DNA from: Cupriavidus basilensis
GTDB taxonomy: Bacteria; Pseudomonadota; Gammaproteobacteria; Burkholderiales; Burkholderiaceae
NCBI RefSeq assembly: GCF_008801925.2
Contig: NZ_CP062809.1
Coordinates: forward strand, 17,788-81,787
Length of the DNA: 64,000 bases
Direction of reading: 5' to 3'
Of this stretch, positions 50,946 to 61,120 are shown piece after piece. Position 1 is the stretch's first letter. Each line of letters starts with the position of its first letter. The notes beneath the pieces are model-generated. The model had not been told where the DNA came from and searched no databases. It was given only the letters and a program-made list of their open reading frames with translations. A program made the translations under genes and the position numbers.

Positions 50946-51653
50946 ATGTGTCACGACACTGTTCCCTCCTTGTTTCCGCGAGCGCATGCAACCGGGCGCA
51001 TCGATGGTGCCATCAGCGCCTTGCGCTATGCCGGTGCATCGAGCGGTCCGCGCCTGCTGGTGCTGCCGGACATCTACGGCTGCAATGGCTTCTACCGTGG
51101 CTACGCGGCATACCTGGCCGAGCAAGGCGCCAGCGAGGTGCTGCTTGTGGACCCATTCGCCGCATTCGGCGAGTTGCCACAAGCCACTCGCGAGGCAGCT
51201 TTCCAGCGGCGCCACCGACTGGCAGATCGCGCCTTTGTCAAGAACCTGATTGCGTTCATCGAGAGCCAGCGCATCGACGGCGTGGTCGGATATTGCATCG
51301 GGGGATTGTTCGTCTTCGAGCTGGCGCGGCAACAGGTCGTGTCGCGCCTGCTGGCCTATTACCCATTTCCGCAAGGGCTCGAAAACCACGATCCGGTAGA
51401 CGTCCCGTTCGACTATCTGCCGGAGGTTCGGTCGCGACACACCGTCATCGTTGGAGACAACGACACGCTGCTTGGTGCGCAGAACCTGTTGCAACTGGAA
51501 TCTCAAGCACGTGCGAACGACGCGATCGACTTGCATGTGATGAAAGGTGCGGGCCACGGCTTTCTCGCGGATCTGGAGTCGGTTGATGCAGATCGTGCGG
51601 CGATGGCAAGGCAGGCACTGCTGATCGGCACGAACACATTGTTCGGGCGGTGA
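50946..51653 (+). CDS. tfdE: dienelactone hydrolase
   Basis: 235 residues, alpha/beta fold with nucleophile Cys117 (GYCIGG), Asp171 or Asp173 (GDNDTL) and His204 (GAGHGF). Converts dienelactones from chloromuconate cyclisation to maleylacetates. Begins MCHDTVPSLFPRAHATG, resembling TfdE of 2,4-D plasmids and different in type from the ClcD-like enzyme at 57357. Starts 19 bases after tfdC. Confidence 0.9.
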   Translation: MCHDTVPSLFPRAHATGRIDGAISALRYAGASSGPRLLVLPDIYGCNGFYRGYAAYLAEQGASEVLLVDPFAAFGELPQATREAAFQRRHRLADRAFVKNLIAFIESQRIDGVVGYCIGGLFVFELARQQVVSRLLAYYPFPQGLENHDPVDVPFDYLPEVRSRHTVIVGDNDTLLGAQNLLQLESQARANDAIDLHVMKGAGHGFLADLESVDADRAAMARQALLIGTNTLFGR

Positions 51654-51867
51654 TGCGCGGCGGGCGTGATGGGATCGTCGCGTCCTCCGTCCGGAACGAG
51701 CGCCCTTGCCGATGGTTCGACCTGAATCTCAATATCTAACGCTCACAACACGTCGCAGACCTGTCGCCAACTGACTGGAACGAAGTTCTGCCTGTTGGAG
51801 TTCAACCATTCAGTGAGCGAAGTGCATCCAAGAGTGAGCACCCTCACGCTGCTATCAAGGAGACATC

Positions 51868-53628
51868 ATGAATGAAAAAGCAACCGTCATCGAAACTGAC
51901 GTTCTCGTCGTAGGTAGTGGTCCCGCCGGGGCTGCATCGACCTTACTTCTCGCGACCTACGGCGTGAAAACGCTGTGCGTCAGCAAATATGCCACGACGT
52001 CGCGCACTCCGCGCTCGCACATCACCAACCAGCGCACGATGGAGGTGATGCGTGATCTTGGGCTCGAACTCGAGTGCGAGGCAATGGCATCACCGGCCGA
52101 GCTGATGGGTGAGAACGTCTATTGCACGAGTCTCGTCGGAGACGAACTGGGCCGGGTTCTGACCTGGGGTACCCATCCGCAACGCCGGGCCGACTACGAG
52201 CTCGCGTCGCCCACGCACATGTGCGATCTCCCCCAGAATCTGCTCGAACCCATCATGATCAACCACGCGGCGCGGCGCGGCGCCGACGTGCGTTTTCATA
52301 CGGAGTTCGTTTCGTTGAAGCAAGACGAAACAGGCGTCACGGCGACCGTCCGCGATCACTTGCTGGATCGCCAGTACGACATTCGAGCCAAGTACCTCAT
52401 TGGAGCGGACGGCGCGAACTCTCAGGTCGTAGACCAGGTCGGCCTACCCGTGGAGGGAAAGATGGGCGTGTCCGGGTCGATCAACGTGGTGTTCGAAGCC
52501 GATCTGACAAAGTACGTAGGCCATCGGCCTAGCGTTCTGTACTGGGTGATCCAGCCTGGTTCCAGCGTCGGCGGCCTCGGCATCGGGGTGATCCGAATGG
52601 TCCGGCCCTGGAACAAATGGCTCTGCATCTGGGGCTACGATATCGCCGGTGGTCCTCCCGACCTCAATGAGGCGCATGCCCGACAGATCGTCCATTCGCT
52701 GCTGGGTGATTCGACAATTCCCGTCAAGATCGAGTCCACCTCGACGTGGACCGTGAATGACATGTACGCCACACGCCTGTTTGACAATCGGGTGTTCTGC
52801 ATGGGGGATGCCGTACATCGCCATCCGCCCACCAACGGATTGGGGTCGAACACATCGATACAGGATGCCTTCAACCTTTGCTGGAAGCTCTCGCACGTGC
52901 TGCAAGGAAAGGCCGGCCCTGAGCTGCTCGCGACCTACAACGAGGAGCGTGCGCCAGTCGCCCGCCAAGTGGTGCAGCGCGCCAACAAGAGTCTTGGGGA
53001 TTTTCCTCCGATCCTTGCCGCGCTGGGTTTGTTCGACACCAAAGATCCGGAGCAGATGCAGCGCAACATTGCGCGCCTGAAAGAGCAAAGCCCCGAAGCA
53101 CAGGAGCAGCGGGCCGCCCTGCGCGCCGCCATCGACGGCACGCAATATGTGTACAACGCCCACGGCGTCGAGATGAACCAGCGCTATCAATCGGCGGCCA
53201 TCGTTCCAGACGGGACGCCCGATCCAGGATTTCGCCGGGATTCGGAGCTGTACCACGCCCATAGTGGCCGACCCGGTGCACCTGTACCGCATGTCTGGGT
53301 CACGCGGCATGGCCGCCGCGTCTCCACGCTCGATCTTTGCGGCAAGGGCCGGTTCAGTCTGCTCTCCGGCATCGCGGGTTCACCCTGGGTCGAGGCAGCC
53401 GTCCATGCCGCCGAGTCGCTCGGAATCGATCTGGACGTGCACATCATCGGCCCGGGGCAAGAGCTCGAAGACCTGTACGGCGACTTCGCCCGGGTCCGGG
53501 AGATCGAGGAGAGCGGTGCCCTGTTGGTACGCCCTGACAACTTCATTTGCTGGCGCGCAATGCGATGGCAGGAAGGCTCGGGGGACGAACTCCGCGCGGC
53601 TCTGAAGCGCGCGCTCAGCGTGCACTGA
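51868..53628 (+). CDS. tfdB: 2,4-dichlorophenol 6-monooxygenase
   Basis: 586 residues, FAD-dependent phenol hydroxylase: GSGPAGAAS near residues 17-25, DG motif LIGADGANSQVV, and FCMGDAVHRHPPTNGLGSNTSIQDAFNLCWKLS. Adds the second hydroxyl ortho on (di)chlorophenols to give chlorocatechols, using NADPH. 214-base gap after tfdE (no gene seen) with AAGGAG before ATG. Closely TfdB-like. Confidence 0.93.
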   Translation: MNEKATVIETDVLVVGSGPAGAASTLLLATYGVKTLCVSKYATTSRTPRSHITNQRTMEVMRDLGLELECEAMASPAELMGENVYCTSLVGDELGRVLTWGTHPQRRADYELASPTHMCDLPQNLLEPIMINHAARRGADVRFHTEFVSLKQDETGVTATVRDHLLDRQYDIRAKYLIGADGANSQVVDQVGLPVEGKMGVSGSINVVFEADLTKYVGHRPSVLYWVIQPGSSVGGLGIGVIRMVRPWNKWLCIWGYDIAGGPPDLNEAHARQIVHSLLGDSTIPVKIESTSTWTVNDMYATRLFDNRVFCMGDAVHRHPPTNGLGSNTSIQDAFNLCWKLSHVLQGKAGPELLATYNEERAPVARQVVQRANKSLGDFPPILAALGLFDTKDPEQMQRNIARLKEQSPEAQEQRAALRAAIDGTQYVYNAHGVEMNQRYQSAAIVPDGTPDPGFRRDSELYHAHSGRPGAPVPHVWVTRHGRRVSTLDLCGKGRFSLLSGIAGSPWVEAAVHAAESLGIDLDVHIIGPGQELEDLYGDFARVREIEESGALLVRPDNFICWRAMRWQEGSGDELRAALKRALSVH

Positions 53629-53726
53629 GCTCGTCAATCACCCCTTGGAAGGCATATCCGGCGGGCAGCGTACCCGCTGGCGGGGATACCGTGTCCGCTC
53701 GAATTGCGAAGGCCTTAGGAGACATC

Positions 53727-53738
53727 ATGAACACTGTA
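53727..53738 (+). pseudogene. first codons of a lost gene, probably tfdK
   Basis: TTAGGAG then ATG AAC ACT GTA up to the IS21 element at 53739. A good Shine-Dalgarno and start 100 bases after tfdB, at the position of tfdK (2,4-D transporter) in related clusters, suggest that the next gene was cut after four codons. Identity is an inference. Confidence 0.5.
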
Positions 53739-53843
53739 TGTTGATTTCCATCCAGAACTGATCCACTTAACCCGGTAATTTCCGTCTAAAACTGATCCAC
53801 GTAACAACCCTAACCTGCTGATTTTTTCGGCAGGAGCATAGGA

Positions 53844-55400
53844 GTGATTGACGTGGCAACATTAAGTGTCATCAGACGCTGGGCCCTGCGCGAGCAGTTG
53901 TCCATCCGAGAGATCGCCCGGCGCACCGGCCTGTCTCGCAACACCATCAAGAAGTACCTGCGCGCGGGTGTGGCGGAGCCGCACTACCCTCGGCGCATCA
54001 GTCCGAGCCAGCTCGATCCCTACGCCGAGAAGCTCTCAGGCTGGCTCAAGAGCGAAGCGGGCAAGTCGCGCAAGCAGCGGCGCACCGTGAAGCAACTCCA
54101 CGCCGACCTGTCCGCCCTGGGCTACCCAGGCTCATACGGCCGGGTAGCCGCCTTCGCCCGAGTCTGGCAGCAGCAACGTCAGGAAGCGCAGCAGACCACC
54201 GGCCGAGGCACCTTCGTGCCGCTGGCCTTCGGTCCTGGCGAAGCGTTCCAATTCGACTGGAGCGAAGACTGGGCCGTCATCGGCGGCGAGCGCACCAAGC
54301 TGCAGGTAGCCCACTTCAAGCTCAGCCACAGTCGCGCCTTCACCGTGCGGGCTTATCCGCTGCAAACCCACGAGATGCTGTTCGATGCGCACAACCATGC
54401 CTTCGCGGTGTTGGGTGGCATTCCCCGGCGCGGTATCTACGACAACATGCGCACCGCCGTGGACAAGGTGCGCCGGGGCAAGGAGCGCGACGTCAACGCC
54501 CGTTTCAGCGCCATGGTCAGCCACTACCTGTTCGAGGCCGAGTTCTGCAATCCGGCCTCGGGCTGGGAGAAAGGGCAGGTGGAGAAGAACGTGCGTGATG
54601 CGCGTCACCGGCTGTGGCAACCCGTGCCGGCGTTTCCAACCCTGGCCGAACTCAACGAGTGGCTGGAGAACCGCTGCAAGACCTTGTGGCGCGAGATCGT
54701 CCACGGCAAGCTGCCAGGCACGGTGGCCGATGTCTGGGAGCAGGAGCGGCCCACCCTGATGCCGATGCCGCGCCCCTTCGACGGCTTCGTCGAACACACC
54801 AAGCGGGTCTCGCCCACCTGCCTGGTGCACTTCGAGCGCAACCGCTACAGCGTGCCGGCCTCCTACGCCAACCGGCCGGTGAGTCTGCGGGTCTACGCCG
54901 AGCGGCTGGTGGTCGCCGCCGAAGGTCAGATCTTGTGCGAGCACACGCGCCTCATCGACCGGCGCCACGACGTCGGTGGTCGGACCGTCTACGACTGGCG
55001 TCACTACCTGGCGGTGCTGCAGCGCAAGCCCGGTGCCTTGCGCAACGGTGCTCCGTTCGCCGAACTGCCGCCAGCCTTCAAACGGCTGCAGGCCATGTTG
55101 CTGCGCCAATCGGGTGGCGACCGGGAGATGGTGGAGATCCTGGCCCTGGTTCTGCACCACGATGAACAGGCCGTGCTGGCCGCCGTGGAGCTGGCCTTGG
55201 AAGCTGGCGTGCCGACCAAGACCCATGTGCTGAACGTGCTGCATCGTTTGCTGGAAGGGGAGCCGGCGCCTGCGGCGCCGGTGACGGCACCACAGGCCCT
55301 GCGCTTGGTCAACGAACCTCAAGCCAACGTGCTGCGCTACGACCAGTTGCGCCGCCCCGCGGCTGCCCGCACAGCCCAGGAGGTGCGTCATGCGTCATGA
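53844..55400 (+). CDS. istA: IstA-type transposase (copy 2)
   Basis: 518 residues, identical to the copy at 45687-47243. GTG start with AGGAG-like CATAGGA. Confidence 0.94.
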   Translation: MIDVATLSVIRRWALREQLSIREIARRTGLSRNTIKKYLRAGVAEPHYPRRISPSQLDPYAEKLSGWLKSEAGKSRKQRRTVKQLHADLSALGYPGSYGRVAAFARVWQQQRQEAQQTTGRGTFVPLAFGPGEAFQFDWSEDWAVIGGERTKLQVAHFKLSHSRAFTVRAYPLQTHEMLFDAHNHAFAVLGGIPRRGIYDNMRTAVDKVRRGKERDVNARFSAMVSHYLFEAEFCNPASGWEKGQVEKNVRDARHRLWQPVPAFPTLAELNEWLENRCKTLWREIVHGKLPGTVADVWEQERPTLMPMPRPFDGFVEHTKRVSPTCLVHFERNRYSVPASYANRPVSLRVYAERLVVAAEGQILCEHTRLIDRRHDVGGRTVYDWRHYLAVLQRKPGALRNGAPFAELPPAFKRLQAMLLRQSGGDREMVEILALVLHHDEQAVLAAVELALEAGVPTKTHVLNVLHRLLEGEPAPAAPVTAPQALRLVNEPQANVLRYDQLRRPAAARTAQEVRHAS

Positions 55401-56184
55401 CCCTGCCAGCGGCGCCATCGTGATCATGCTGCGAGAGCTCAAGATGTATGGCATGGCCCAGGCCGTGGCCGAGCTGACCGCACAAGGGGCACCGGCGTTC
55501 GAGGCGGCACAACCCATCCTGGCCCAACTGCTCAAGGCGGAAACCGCCGAGCGCGAGGTGCGCTCCGTGGCCTACCAATTGAAGGTGGCCCGTTTCCCTG
55601 TGTACCGGGACTTGGCCGGTTTCGACTTCGCCCACAGCGAAGTCAATGAGGCGCTGGCGCGGCAGTTGCACCGTTGCGAGTTTCTGGAGGAGGCCAACAA
55701 TGTGGTGTTGGTCGGGGGCCCGGGCACTGGTAAGACCCACCTGGCCACGGCGCTCGGTGTGCAGGCCATCGAGCATCATCACCGGCGAGTCCGGTTCTTC
55801 TCCACGGTCGAACTGGTCAATGCGCTGGAGGTCGAGAAGGCGCAGGGCAAGTCGGGACAGATCGCCACCCGGCTCATGTACGCCGATCTGGTGATCCTCG
55901 ACGAACTGGGTTATCTGCCATTCAGCGCGTCCGGTGGGGCCTTGCTGTTCCACCTGCTGTCCAAGCTTTACGAACGCACCAGCGTCGTGATCACGACCAA
56001 CCTGAGCTTCAGCGAATGGGCGTCGGTGTTCGGTGATGCGAAGATGACGACGGCGCTGTTGGACCGGCTTACGCACCACTGCCATATCCTGGAAACTGGC
56101 AACGACAGCTTCCGATTCAAGAACAGCTCGGCGCTGCCGGCACAATCCAAGAAGGAGAAAACCAAGAACTTATCCACACCGTGA
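55390..56184 (+). CDS. istB: IstB-type AAA+ ATPase (copy 2)
   Basis: 264 residues, identical to the copy at 47233-48027; Walker A GGPGTGKT. Overlaps istA by 11 bases. Confidence 0.94.
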   Translation: MRHDPASGAIVIMLRELKMYGMAQAVAELTAQGAPAFEAAQPILAQLLKAETAEREVRSVAYQLKVARFPVYRDLAGFDFAHSEVNEALARQLHRCEFLEEANNVVLVGGPGTGKTHLATALGVQAIEHHHRRVRFFSTVELVNALEVEKAQGKSGQIATRLMYADLVILDELGYLPFSASGGALLFHLLSKLYERTSVVITTNLSFSEWASVFGDAKMTTALLDRLTHHCHILETGNDSFRFKNSSALPAQSKKEKTKNLSTP

Positions 56185-56301
56185 GCCTTCCAGGCTTGCA
56201 AAAAGGGTGGATCAAGATTCGATGGAAATGCCGGCTCAGGGTTGCATGGAAATTAACACCCAAGCAATCAATATGCCACCGAACGGTGGCCTGCGGCAAG
56301 G

Positions 56302-57360
56302 TCAGGGTTGCGGTGGCTCCCCTAGATAGGCCCTGCGCAGCAGATTCGCGATCGCATGCTTTTCGAGCGGTCGCGGATTGGGGTATTGCGCGGACATCAC
56401 CAGCTCGCAGGCGCGGTCCAAGTCCGCTTCCTTCATCCCGATCGATTGCAGTGAAACCGGCGCGCCGTTCGACTTCGCGAGATCAAACAGTGCCTGCGCC
56501 GGTTCGCGAGTGGCGAGTGCCTCCTGCAGCCATGCATTCGCACGCGGGATGGCCGGCGTGTTGTAGGCGAGCGCGTGCGGCAGCACGACAGTGTGCGTTT
56601 CAGCGTGCGGCAGATTGAATGTTCCCCCCAACGTATGGCACAGCTTGTGGTGCAGGGCCATGCTGACATTGCCGAGCACACTTCCGCACAGCCATGCACC
56701 GTATTGCGCTTGCGAACGGGCCTCAAGGTCGGTCGGAGCCGAACGGATCGTGGGAATTGATTTGGCCAACGCCGCGATTCCTTGCTGGGCCATGATCGCG
56801 AGGATCGGGTTCACCTCCGGCGCGTAAAGGCCCTCAACCGCGTGCGCGATCGCGTTCAAACCGCTTGTCACGCTGATGCCCGTGGGCAGGCCGAATGTCA
56901 GCTCCGGGTCGTAGATGACCGTGCGCGCGAGGACGCGCCTATCCCGACCGGTCTTCTTCAATTCGTTTTCGGTGACGCCATAGATGGATGTCATCTCGCT
57001 TCCGGCATACGTCGTGGGGATGGCCACGATTGGCAATGACGAGTGGAGCGCGAGCATCTTCGCGAGGCCGATGGTTGAACCTCCGCCAGGGGCCACATAG
57101 CTGTCAACGCCGAGTTCTCGCGCGACAGAAGCCGCCTGATCGACGATTTGCGACGGCACGTGCATCGTCGCGCGGTCGAAGAATCCGGCGACGCTGCCGG
57201 GAATGAGGGCCGCGACCTGGTTGGCGAGTTCACGCTGCTCCGGGGTGGAGATAACCAGCACGCGCCGTATCCCGAGCAGCTTCAGTTCTTCGCCCAGAGA
57301 CTGCAGGCGCCCCGCGCCGAACAAGACGCGAGGCGTGAGTGGGTCGTGGATGAAGTTCAT
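56302..57360 (-). CDS. tfdF: maleylacetate reductase
   Basis: 352 residues from MNFIHDPLTPRVLFGAGRLQ (ATG 57358-57360, overlapping the preceding stop by 4 bases). Iron-type ADH family motifs VAPGGGSTIGLAKMLAL, IPTTYAGSEMTSIYGVT, LHHKLCHTLGG and LPHAETHTVVLPHALAY. Reduces (chloro)maleylacetate to 3-oxoadipate and can also remove chlorine at position 2. Last gene of the clc-type operon. Confidence 0.94.
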   Translation of the reverse strand: MNFIHDPLTPRVLFGAGRLQSLGEELKLLGIRRVLVISTPEQRELANQVAALIPGSVAGFFDRATMHVPSQIVDQAASVARELGVDSYVAPGGGSTIGLAKMLALHSSLPIVAIPTTYAGSEMTSIYGVTENELKKTGRDRRVLARTVIYDPELTFGLPTGISVTSGLNAIAHAVEGLYAPEVNPILAIMAQQGIAALAKSIPTIRSAPTDLEARSQAQYGAWLCGSVLGNVSMALHHKLCHTLGGTFNLPHAETHTVVLPHALAYNTPAIPRANAWLQEALATREPAQALFDLAKSNGAPVSLQSIGMKEADLDRACELVMSAQYPNPRPLEKHAIANLLRRAYLGEPPQP

Positions 57361-58073
57361 TGGCCAATTGTCCCGATGGGCTTCATGCGCTTCAGCATTT
57401 CCAGCGTGCGTGCATTCGCCGTCCTCGTGGCCTCCGGTGAGAAGTTCGGGCTGGAAGCCCGCGCGAACGAGTGCCCGGCGTCGTACCAATGCAGCGCAAT
57501 CGCGGGATTCGCTTCAAAGGCATTCGTGATGAGTTGTCTGGCCTCCGCGGTCACGAAATGGTCGTTCGTGCCCATGTGGAACATTGATGGTGTCTTCACA
57601 AGTCGGGCGCGTTCGAGACGCTTCTCGAAGCCGACGCCGTAGTAGCCGACACAGCATTGCGCGAATCCCTCTGCGGCAACTTCGTAGGCCAGCGCTCCGC
57701 CCAGGCAATAGCCGATCACCGCGACCCCGCCGTCGCAAAACGGCTGAGAAGCCGCGTAGGCGACTGTGGCCCGCAAATCCGCCACCCCATCTTCCAGCTT
57801 GTAGTCGCGGAACATCCCGAGCGCGCGCGCACGTTGTACTTCGTCGTTCGGATCGAACTCGATGCCTGGTCCGTGGCGCCAATACAGATCAGGACAGAGG
57901 CCCACAAAACCTTCTGATGCCAACCACGCCAAGACTTCGGTCATGAATGGGTTGACCCCAAAAATCTCCTGCGCAACGATCACCACCGGGCCGCGCCCGC
58001 GTGCCGGCAATTGCAGGTGCGCGCCGAAGCGGCCGCCTCCTTTCGCATCGATAGATAAGCCTTCAGTCAGCAT
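57357..58073 (-). CDS. tfdE: dienelactone hydrolase (ClcD-like)
   Basis: 238 residues, classical ClcD-type: Glu36 (AQEIFG), nucleophile Cys123 (GYCLGG), Asp171 (GTNDHF) and His201 (DAGHSF) at the canonical positions. Hydrolyses cis/trans-dienelactone to maleylacetate. ATGA overlap with tfdF. A different type from the TfdE at 50946. Confidence 0.93.
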   Translation of the reverse strand: MLTEGLSIDAKGGGRFGAHLQLPARGRGPVVIVAQEIFGVNPFMTEVLAWLASEGFVGLCPDLYWRHGPGIEFDPNDEVQRARALGMFRDYKLEDGVADLRATVAYAASQPFCDGGVAVIGYCLGGALAYEVAAEGFAQCCVGYYGVGFEKRLERARLVKTPSMFHMGTNDHFVTAEARQLITNAFEANPAIALHWYDAGHSFARASSPNFSPEATRTANARTLEMLKRMKPIGTIGQ

Positions 58074-58094
58074 GTGCTTGTCTCTCTTTCAACT

Positions 58095-59105
58095 TCACTG
58101 GTTTGCATTGAGGCGGTGTTCGACGATGAGCTTTTGCCACCGCTCCGTCTCGGACTTGAATAGGTCCGCAAGGACTTCCGGTGCGCCGCCGGCAGTCTTG
58201 ATCCCAAGCTGCTTAAGTGCTTCGACGACGTCCGGCGCAGCAATCGCCTTGTTGATTTCGGCGTTAAGCCGCTCCACGACGGAGCGAGGCGTGCCTTTGG
58301 GTGCGAACACCCCGCACCATGTGAGCACTTCAAACCCGGGAAGGCCCGCCGCCTCGGCGATGGTCGGCACTTCGGGCAGTTGCGGATGGCGATCCAGGCT
58401 CGTCACCCCGAGTGCGCGAACGCGCTTGGCGAGGATGTTCTGGCGCTGCGATGTCACTGAGTCGATCATCATGTCGACGCGGCCCGCGACCAGGTCCGAA
58501 ACGGCTGGACTGCTGCCCCGGTAGGGGACATGGAGCAGCTCCACGTTCGCCCTGGCCGCGAGGAGCGCGGAGGCAAGGTGGATAGACGTGCCCAATCCCG
58601 CGGAAGCAAAGGACAACTTGCCGGGGTTTTCGCGCGCCGCTTTCAGGAGCTGCGTGATGTCACGAAACCGCGAATCCGCCGGCACGACCAGAACGCTGGG
58701 GAGCGTCGCCGCGAGAACCACCGGAACGAAGTCGCGATCGGACTGGTACGGTACGCGAGGATAGAAGAACCGGTCCACCACCAGTCCCGTGGAGTTGATC
58801 AGAATGGTGTGTCCGTCAGACGGGGCCTTCGCGACGAGGTCGCTGCCGATGATGCCGCCCGAACCCGCGCGGTTATCCACCACAACCTGCTGCCCGATGC
58901 TCTCTGACATCTTTCGCGAAATGATGCGCGCGATCGCATCGACGGCTCCGCCCGGCGGGAAGGGAACCACCCACGTGATGGGACGCGATGGAAAGGCTTC
59001 GGGCCGTTGTGCCCTGGTTGAACCCGTCGTCATCGCGAGCGCGATGCCCGCAAGGACGCGCCGGCGGCCGATGTTCGCCAGGTGAGGGGGTTGCGAGACG
59101 GGCAT
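58095..59105 (-). CDS. TctC/Bug-family binding protein (ORF3 of clc-type operons)
   Basis: 336 residues with a signal peptide (RRRVLAGIALAMTTGSTRA, twin-Arg-like start) and a tripartite tricarboxylate (Bug) receptor domain: PITWVVPFPPGGAVDAIARII, SDLVAKAPSDGHTILINSTG, VPYRGSSPAVSDLVAGRVDMMIDS. Clc, tcb and cbn operons carry just such an ORF between cycloisomerase and dienelactone hydrolase; it may bind a substrate or intermediate but is not essential in studied cases. 1 base after the tfdD stop. Confidence 0.88.
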   Translation of the reverse strand: MPVSQPPHLANIGRRRVLAGIALAMTTGSTRAQRPEAFPSRPITWVVPFPPGGAVDAIARIISRKMSESIGQQVVVDNRAGSGGIIGSDLVAKAPSDGHTILINSTGLVVDRFFYPRVPYQSDRDFVPVVLAATLPSVLVVPADSRFRDITQLLKAARENPGKLSFASAGLGTSIHLASALLAARANVELLHVPYRGSSPAVSDLVAGRVDMMIDSVTSQRQNILAKRVRALGVTSLDRHPQLPEVPTIAEAAGLPGFEVLTWCGVFAPKGTPRSVVERLNAEINKAIAAPDVVEALKQLGIKTAGGAPEVLADLFKSETERWQKLIVEHRLNANQ

Positions 59106-59106
59106 C

Positions 59107-60219
59107 TCAGGCCGCCCGCGTGTAGTGCCGGACCTTGTCGTGGTCGAGGTCCACGCCGAGGCCGCTTCCAACAGGCAGGTGCACTTCGAAGTCCTTGATC
59201 TCAAGGTCCTGCTGGGTCAGACGGTCGCTGAGCACCCACGGGCCGATCAACTCGCACCCGTAGGGCAGGGAGGGCAATGTTGCGTAGACGTGCAGCGCCG
59301 CGGCCGTGCCGACCGTGGAGTCGAGCATGGTTCCACCATACGAGGAGATGCCCGCAGCTTCGGCAATTGCCGCCACCTTCAGCGTGTTCGCGATGCCGCC
59401 CATGTTGCAAAGCTTCAGGGAGAATGCATCCACCGCGCGGTCGCGTGCCAGTTCGAACGCGGACGACAGCGAGCTGAGGCTCTCGTCGGCGAGGATCGCC
59501 ACGCCGTTTTGCTCCGTGAGGCGCCTGAGCGCACCGAAATTCGCTCTCGGCACGGGTTGCTCGACCAGTTCCACACCCGCTTCTTCGAGTCGCGGAATCC
59601 AGATCGATGCGGTCTGCTCATCCCATCCCTGGTTGACGTCGACGCGCACGGACGCTTTGTCGCCCACGGCCTTCACGATGCTGCGGATGTGCTCCAGATC
59701 CTGAGCCGGCGTGCGCGCGCCCAGCTTCACCTTGAAGCGGTTGTGTCGCCGTGCTTCGATCATTTCGAGGGCCGAGTCGATGTCCCGCGCGGTATCGCCG
59801 CTCGCGAGCGTCCATGCGATCGGGATGCTTTTCCTCATCGTCCCGCCGATGAGGTCCGCTATAGACAGGTTCAGCGCTCGCGCCTTCAGGTCGTGCAGCG
59901 CGATGTCGATGGCGGCCTTCGCGGACAGGTTGCCCGTGACAGCGCGGTCCATGAGAGCCCTTGCTTCGCTCAGGTTGGACGCATCTTTCCCGATCAGGAG
60001 TGGCGCCAAGTAATTGTCGATGATGACCTTGATGGTCTCCGCCGATTCGGAACCCCATGTCGGCCCACCGACACTTCCGCCTTCGCCGATGCCAACGAGC
60101 CCTCCCGCCGTCACTTGGACGATCACATAGCTCTGCTTGTGCACCGTGGTGAACGACATCTGCAACGGGCGACGTGTCGGGACGTCGACGATCGTTGTGC
60201 TGATGGCCTCGATCTTCAT
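59107..60219 (-). CDS. tfdD: chloromuconate cycloisomerase
   Basis: 370 residues from MKIEAISTTIVDVPTRR. Enolase superfamily: Lys163 and Lys165 (RFKVKLGA), metal ligands Asp194 (VRVDVNQGW), Glu220 (ELVEQP), Asp245 (ILADES), and Lys269 (SLKLC). Converts chloromuconates to dienelactones with chloride release. Intact, in contrast to the remnant at 49936. ATGA overlap with tfdC. Confidence 0.94.
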   Translation of the reverse strand: MKIEAISTTIVDVPTRRPLQMSFTTVHKQSYVIVQVTAGGLVGIGEGGSVGGPTWGSESAETIKVIIDNYLAPLLIGKDASNLSEARALMDRAVTGNLSAKAAIDIALHDLKARALNLSIADLIGGTMRKSIPIAWTLASGDTARDIDSALEMIEARRHNRFKVKLGARTPAQDLEHIRSIVKAVGDKASVRVDVNQGWDEQTASIWIPRLEEAGVELVEQPVPRANFGALRRLTEQNGVAILADESLSSLSSAFELARDRAVDAFSLKLCNMGGIANTLKVAAIAEAAGISSYGGTMLDSTVGTAAALHVYATLPSLPYGCELIGPWVLSDRLTQQDLEIKDFEVHLPVGSGLGVDLDHDKVRHYTRAA

Positions 60220-60971
60220 GCGTGCTCCCGGGGTCGTTCGATGACGAAGTCGATGGCCATCACCTGCGCGCCGCCCTCGGTCTTTGCCGGCATGACCAGG
60301 TCCGGTGCGACACCCTTGCAGCAGTCGCTGTCGACCCAGTCGCCGCCTTCGAAGTAGTACTGCGTGGTCAGCGGCACGAACCCGTCCTTGCGCACCTTGA
60401 AGTGCACGTGCGCGGGACGCCACGTATGGCTTCCCATCATTTCAAGCAGCACGCCGGTCGGTCCCTTGTTCGGGATCTGGTACGGGGCGGGCATGGTGGT
60501 GCGCACGGCGTACTTGCCCTGCGCATCGGCCACGACCTTGCCGCGGTACAAGTCGGTCGGGATCTGGTCATGAAAGCCGCTGTACTTGCCGTCGGGCGTG
60601 GAGTGCCACACGTCGATCACGGCTCCCGCGGCTGGCGCGCCATCGTCCGTGCGCACGGCGCCGCGGATCACGAGCGGGTGATGCGAGTCATCCTCGTAGG
60701 TCTTCAGGGCGCCGGCGACCACCGGGGCGCCTTCCAGGAAATACGGGCCCTGGATCGCGGGCGTGGATCCGCGCGTGGCCTGGGCTTTGAGGTCGACGAT
60801 CGTGTGGTTGAAGAACACGTCCAGCAGGAGAGCCATTTCCTTGGCCTCGGCCAGTTTCATCATGTAGCCGACGCCCGCGCGCCACTCTTCTTCCGTCACG
60901 CGTTGCTCCGTGAGGGTCTTCTGGATCGCATCCACCAATGCGGACGCAACCTGCTTCACTCGTTCGTTCAT
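60216..60971 (-). CDS. tfdC: chlorocatechol 1,2-dioxygenase (second copy)
   Basis: 251 residues; Fe(III) ligands Tyr130, Tyr164, His188, His190 at canonical positions. First gene of the leftward tfdC-tfdD-orf3-tfdE-tfdF operon, divergent from the LysR gene at 61121. Clearly related to, but different from, the copy at 50165; probably from a clc/tcb/cbn-type source. Confidence 0.94.
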   Translation of the reverse strand: MNERVKQVASALVDAIQKTLTEQRVTEEEWRAGVGYMMKLAEAKEMALLLDVFFNHTIVDLKAQATRGSTPAIQGPYFLEGAPVVAGALKTYEDDSHHPLVIRGAVRTDDGAPAAGAVIDVWHSTPDGKYSGFHDQIPTDLYRGKVVADAQGKYAVRTTMPAPYQIPNKGPTGVLLEMMGSHTWRPAHVHFKVRKDGFVPLTTQYYFEGGDWVDSDCCKGVAPDLVMPAKTEGGAQVMAIDFVIERPREHA

Positions 60972-61073
60972 CCCGGTCTCCTTTGTCGGTTTGCCCGGTC
61001 CGGATTGACGCGGGACGAGTGAATGCTAGGCAGCGCCGGCCATGCCGTCCAATACCAAATTAGTCAGCCATCG

Positions 61074-61088
61074 TTACGGTTTGCGTAA
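61074..61088. promoter_or_regulatory. candidate LysR operator of the second chlorocatechol operon
   Basis: Palindrome TTACG-N5-CGTAA fits the T-N11-A LysR motif, in the 149-base divergent gap 60972-61120. It is not the ATAC-N7-GTAT form seen at the first module. Confidence 0.55.
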
Positions 61089-61120
61089 TATAGGCACATC
61101 ACCAACTCGGAAAGCGCGCC

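Larger units (their letters stand above)
53739..56258 (+). mobile_element. IS21-family element, copy 2
   Basis: 2520 bp, same orientation and ends as copy 1, with identical predicted IstA and IstB. No target duplication: left flank CACTGTA, right flank CCCAAGC. Joins the first chlorocatechol module to the second. Confidence 0.92.
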
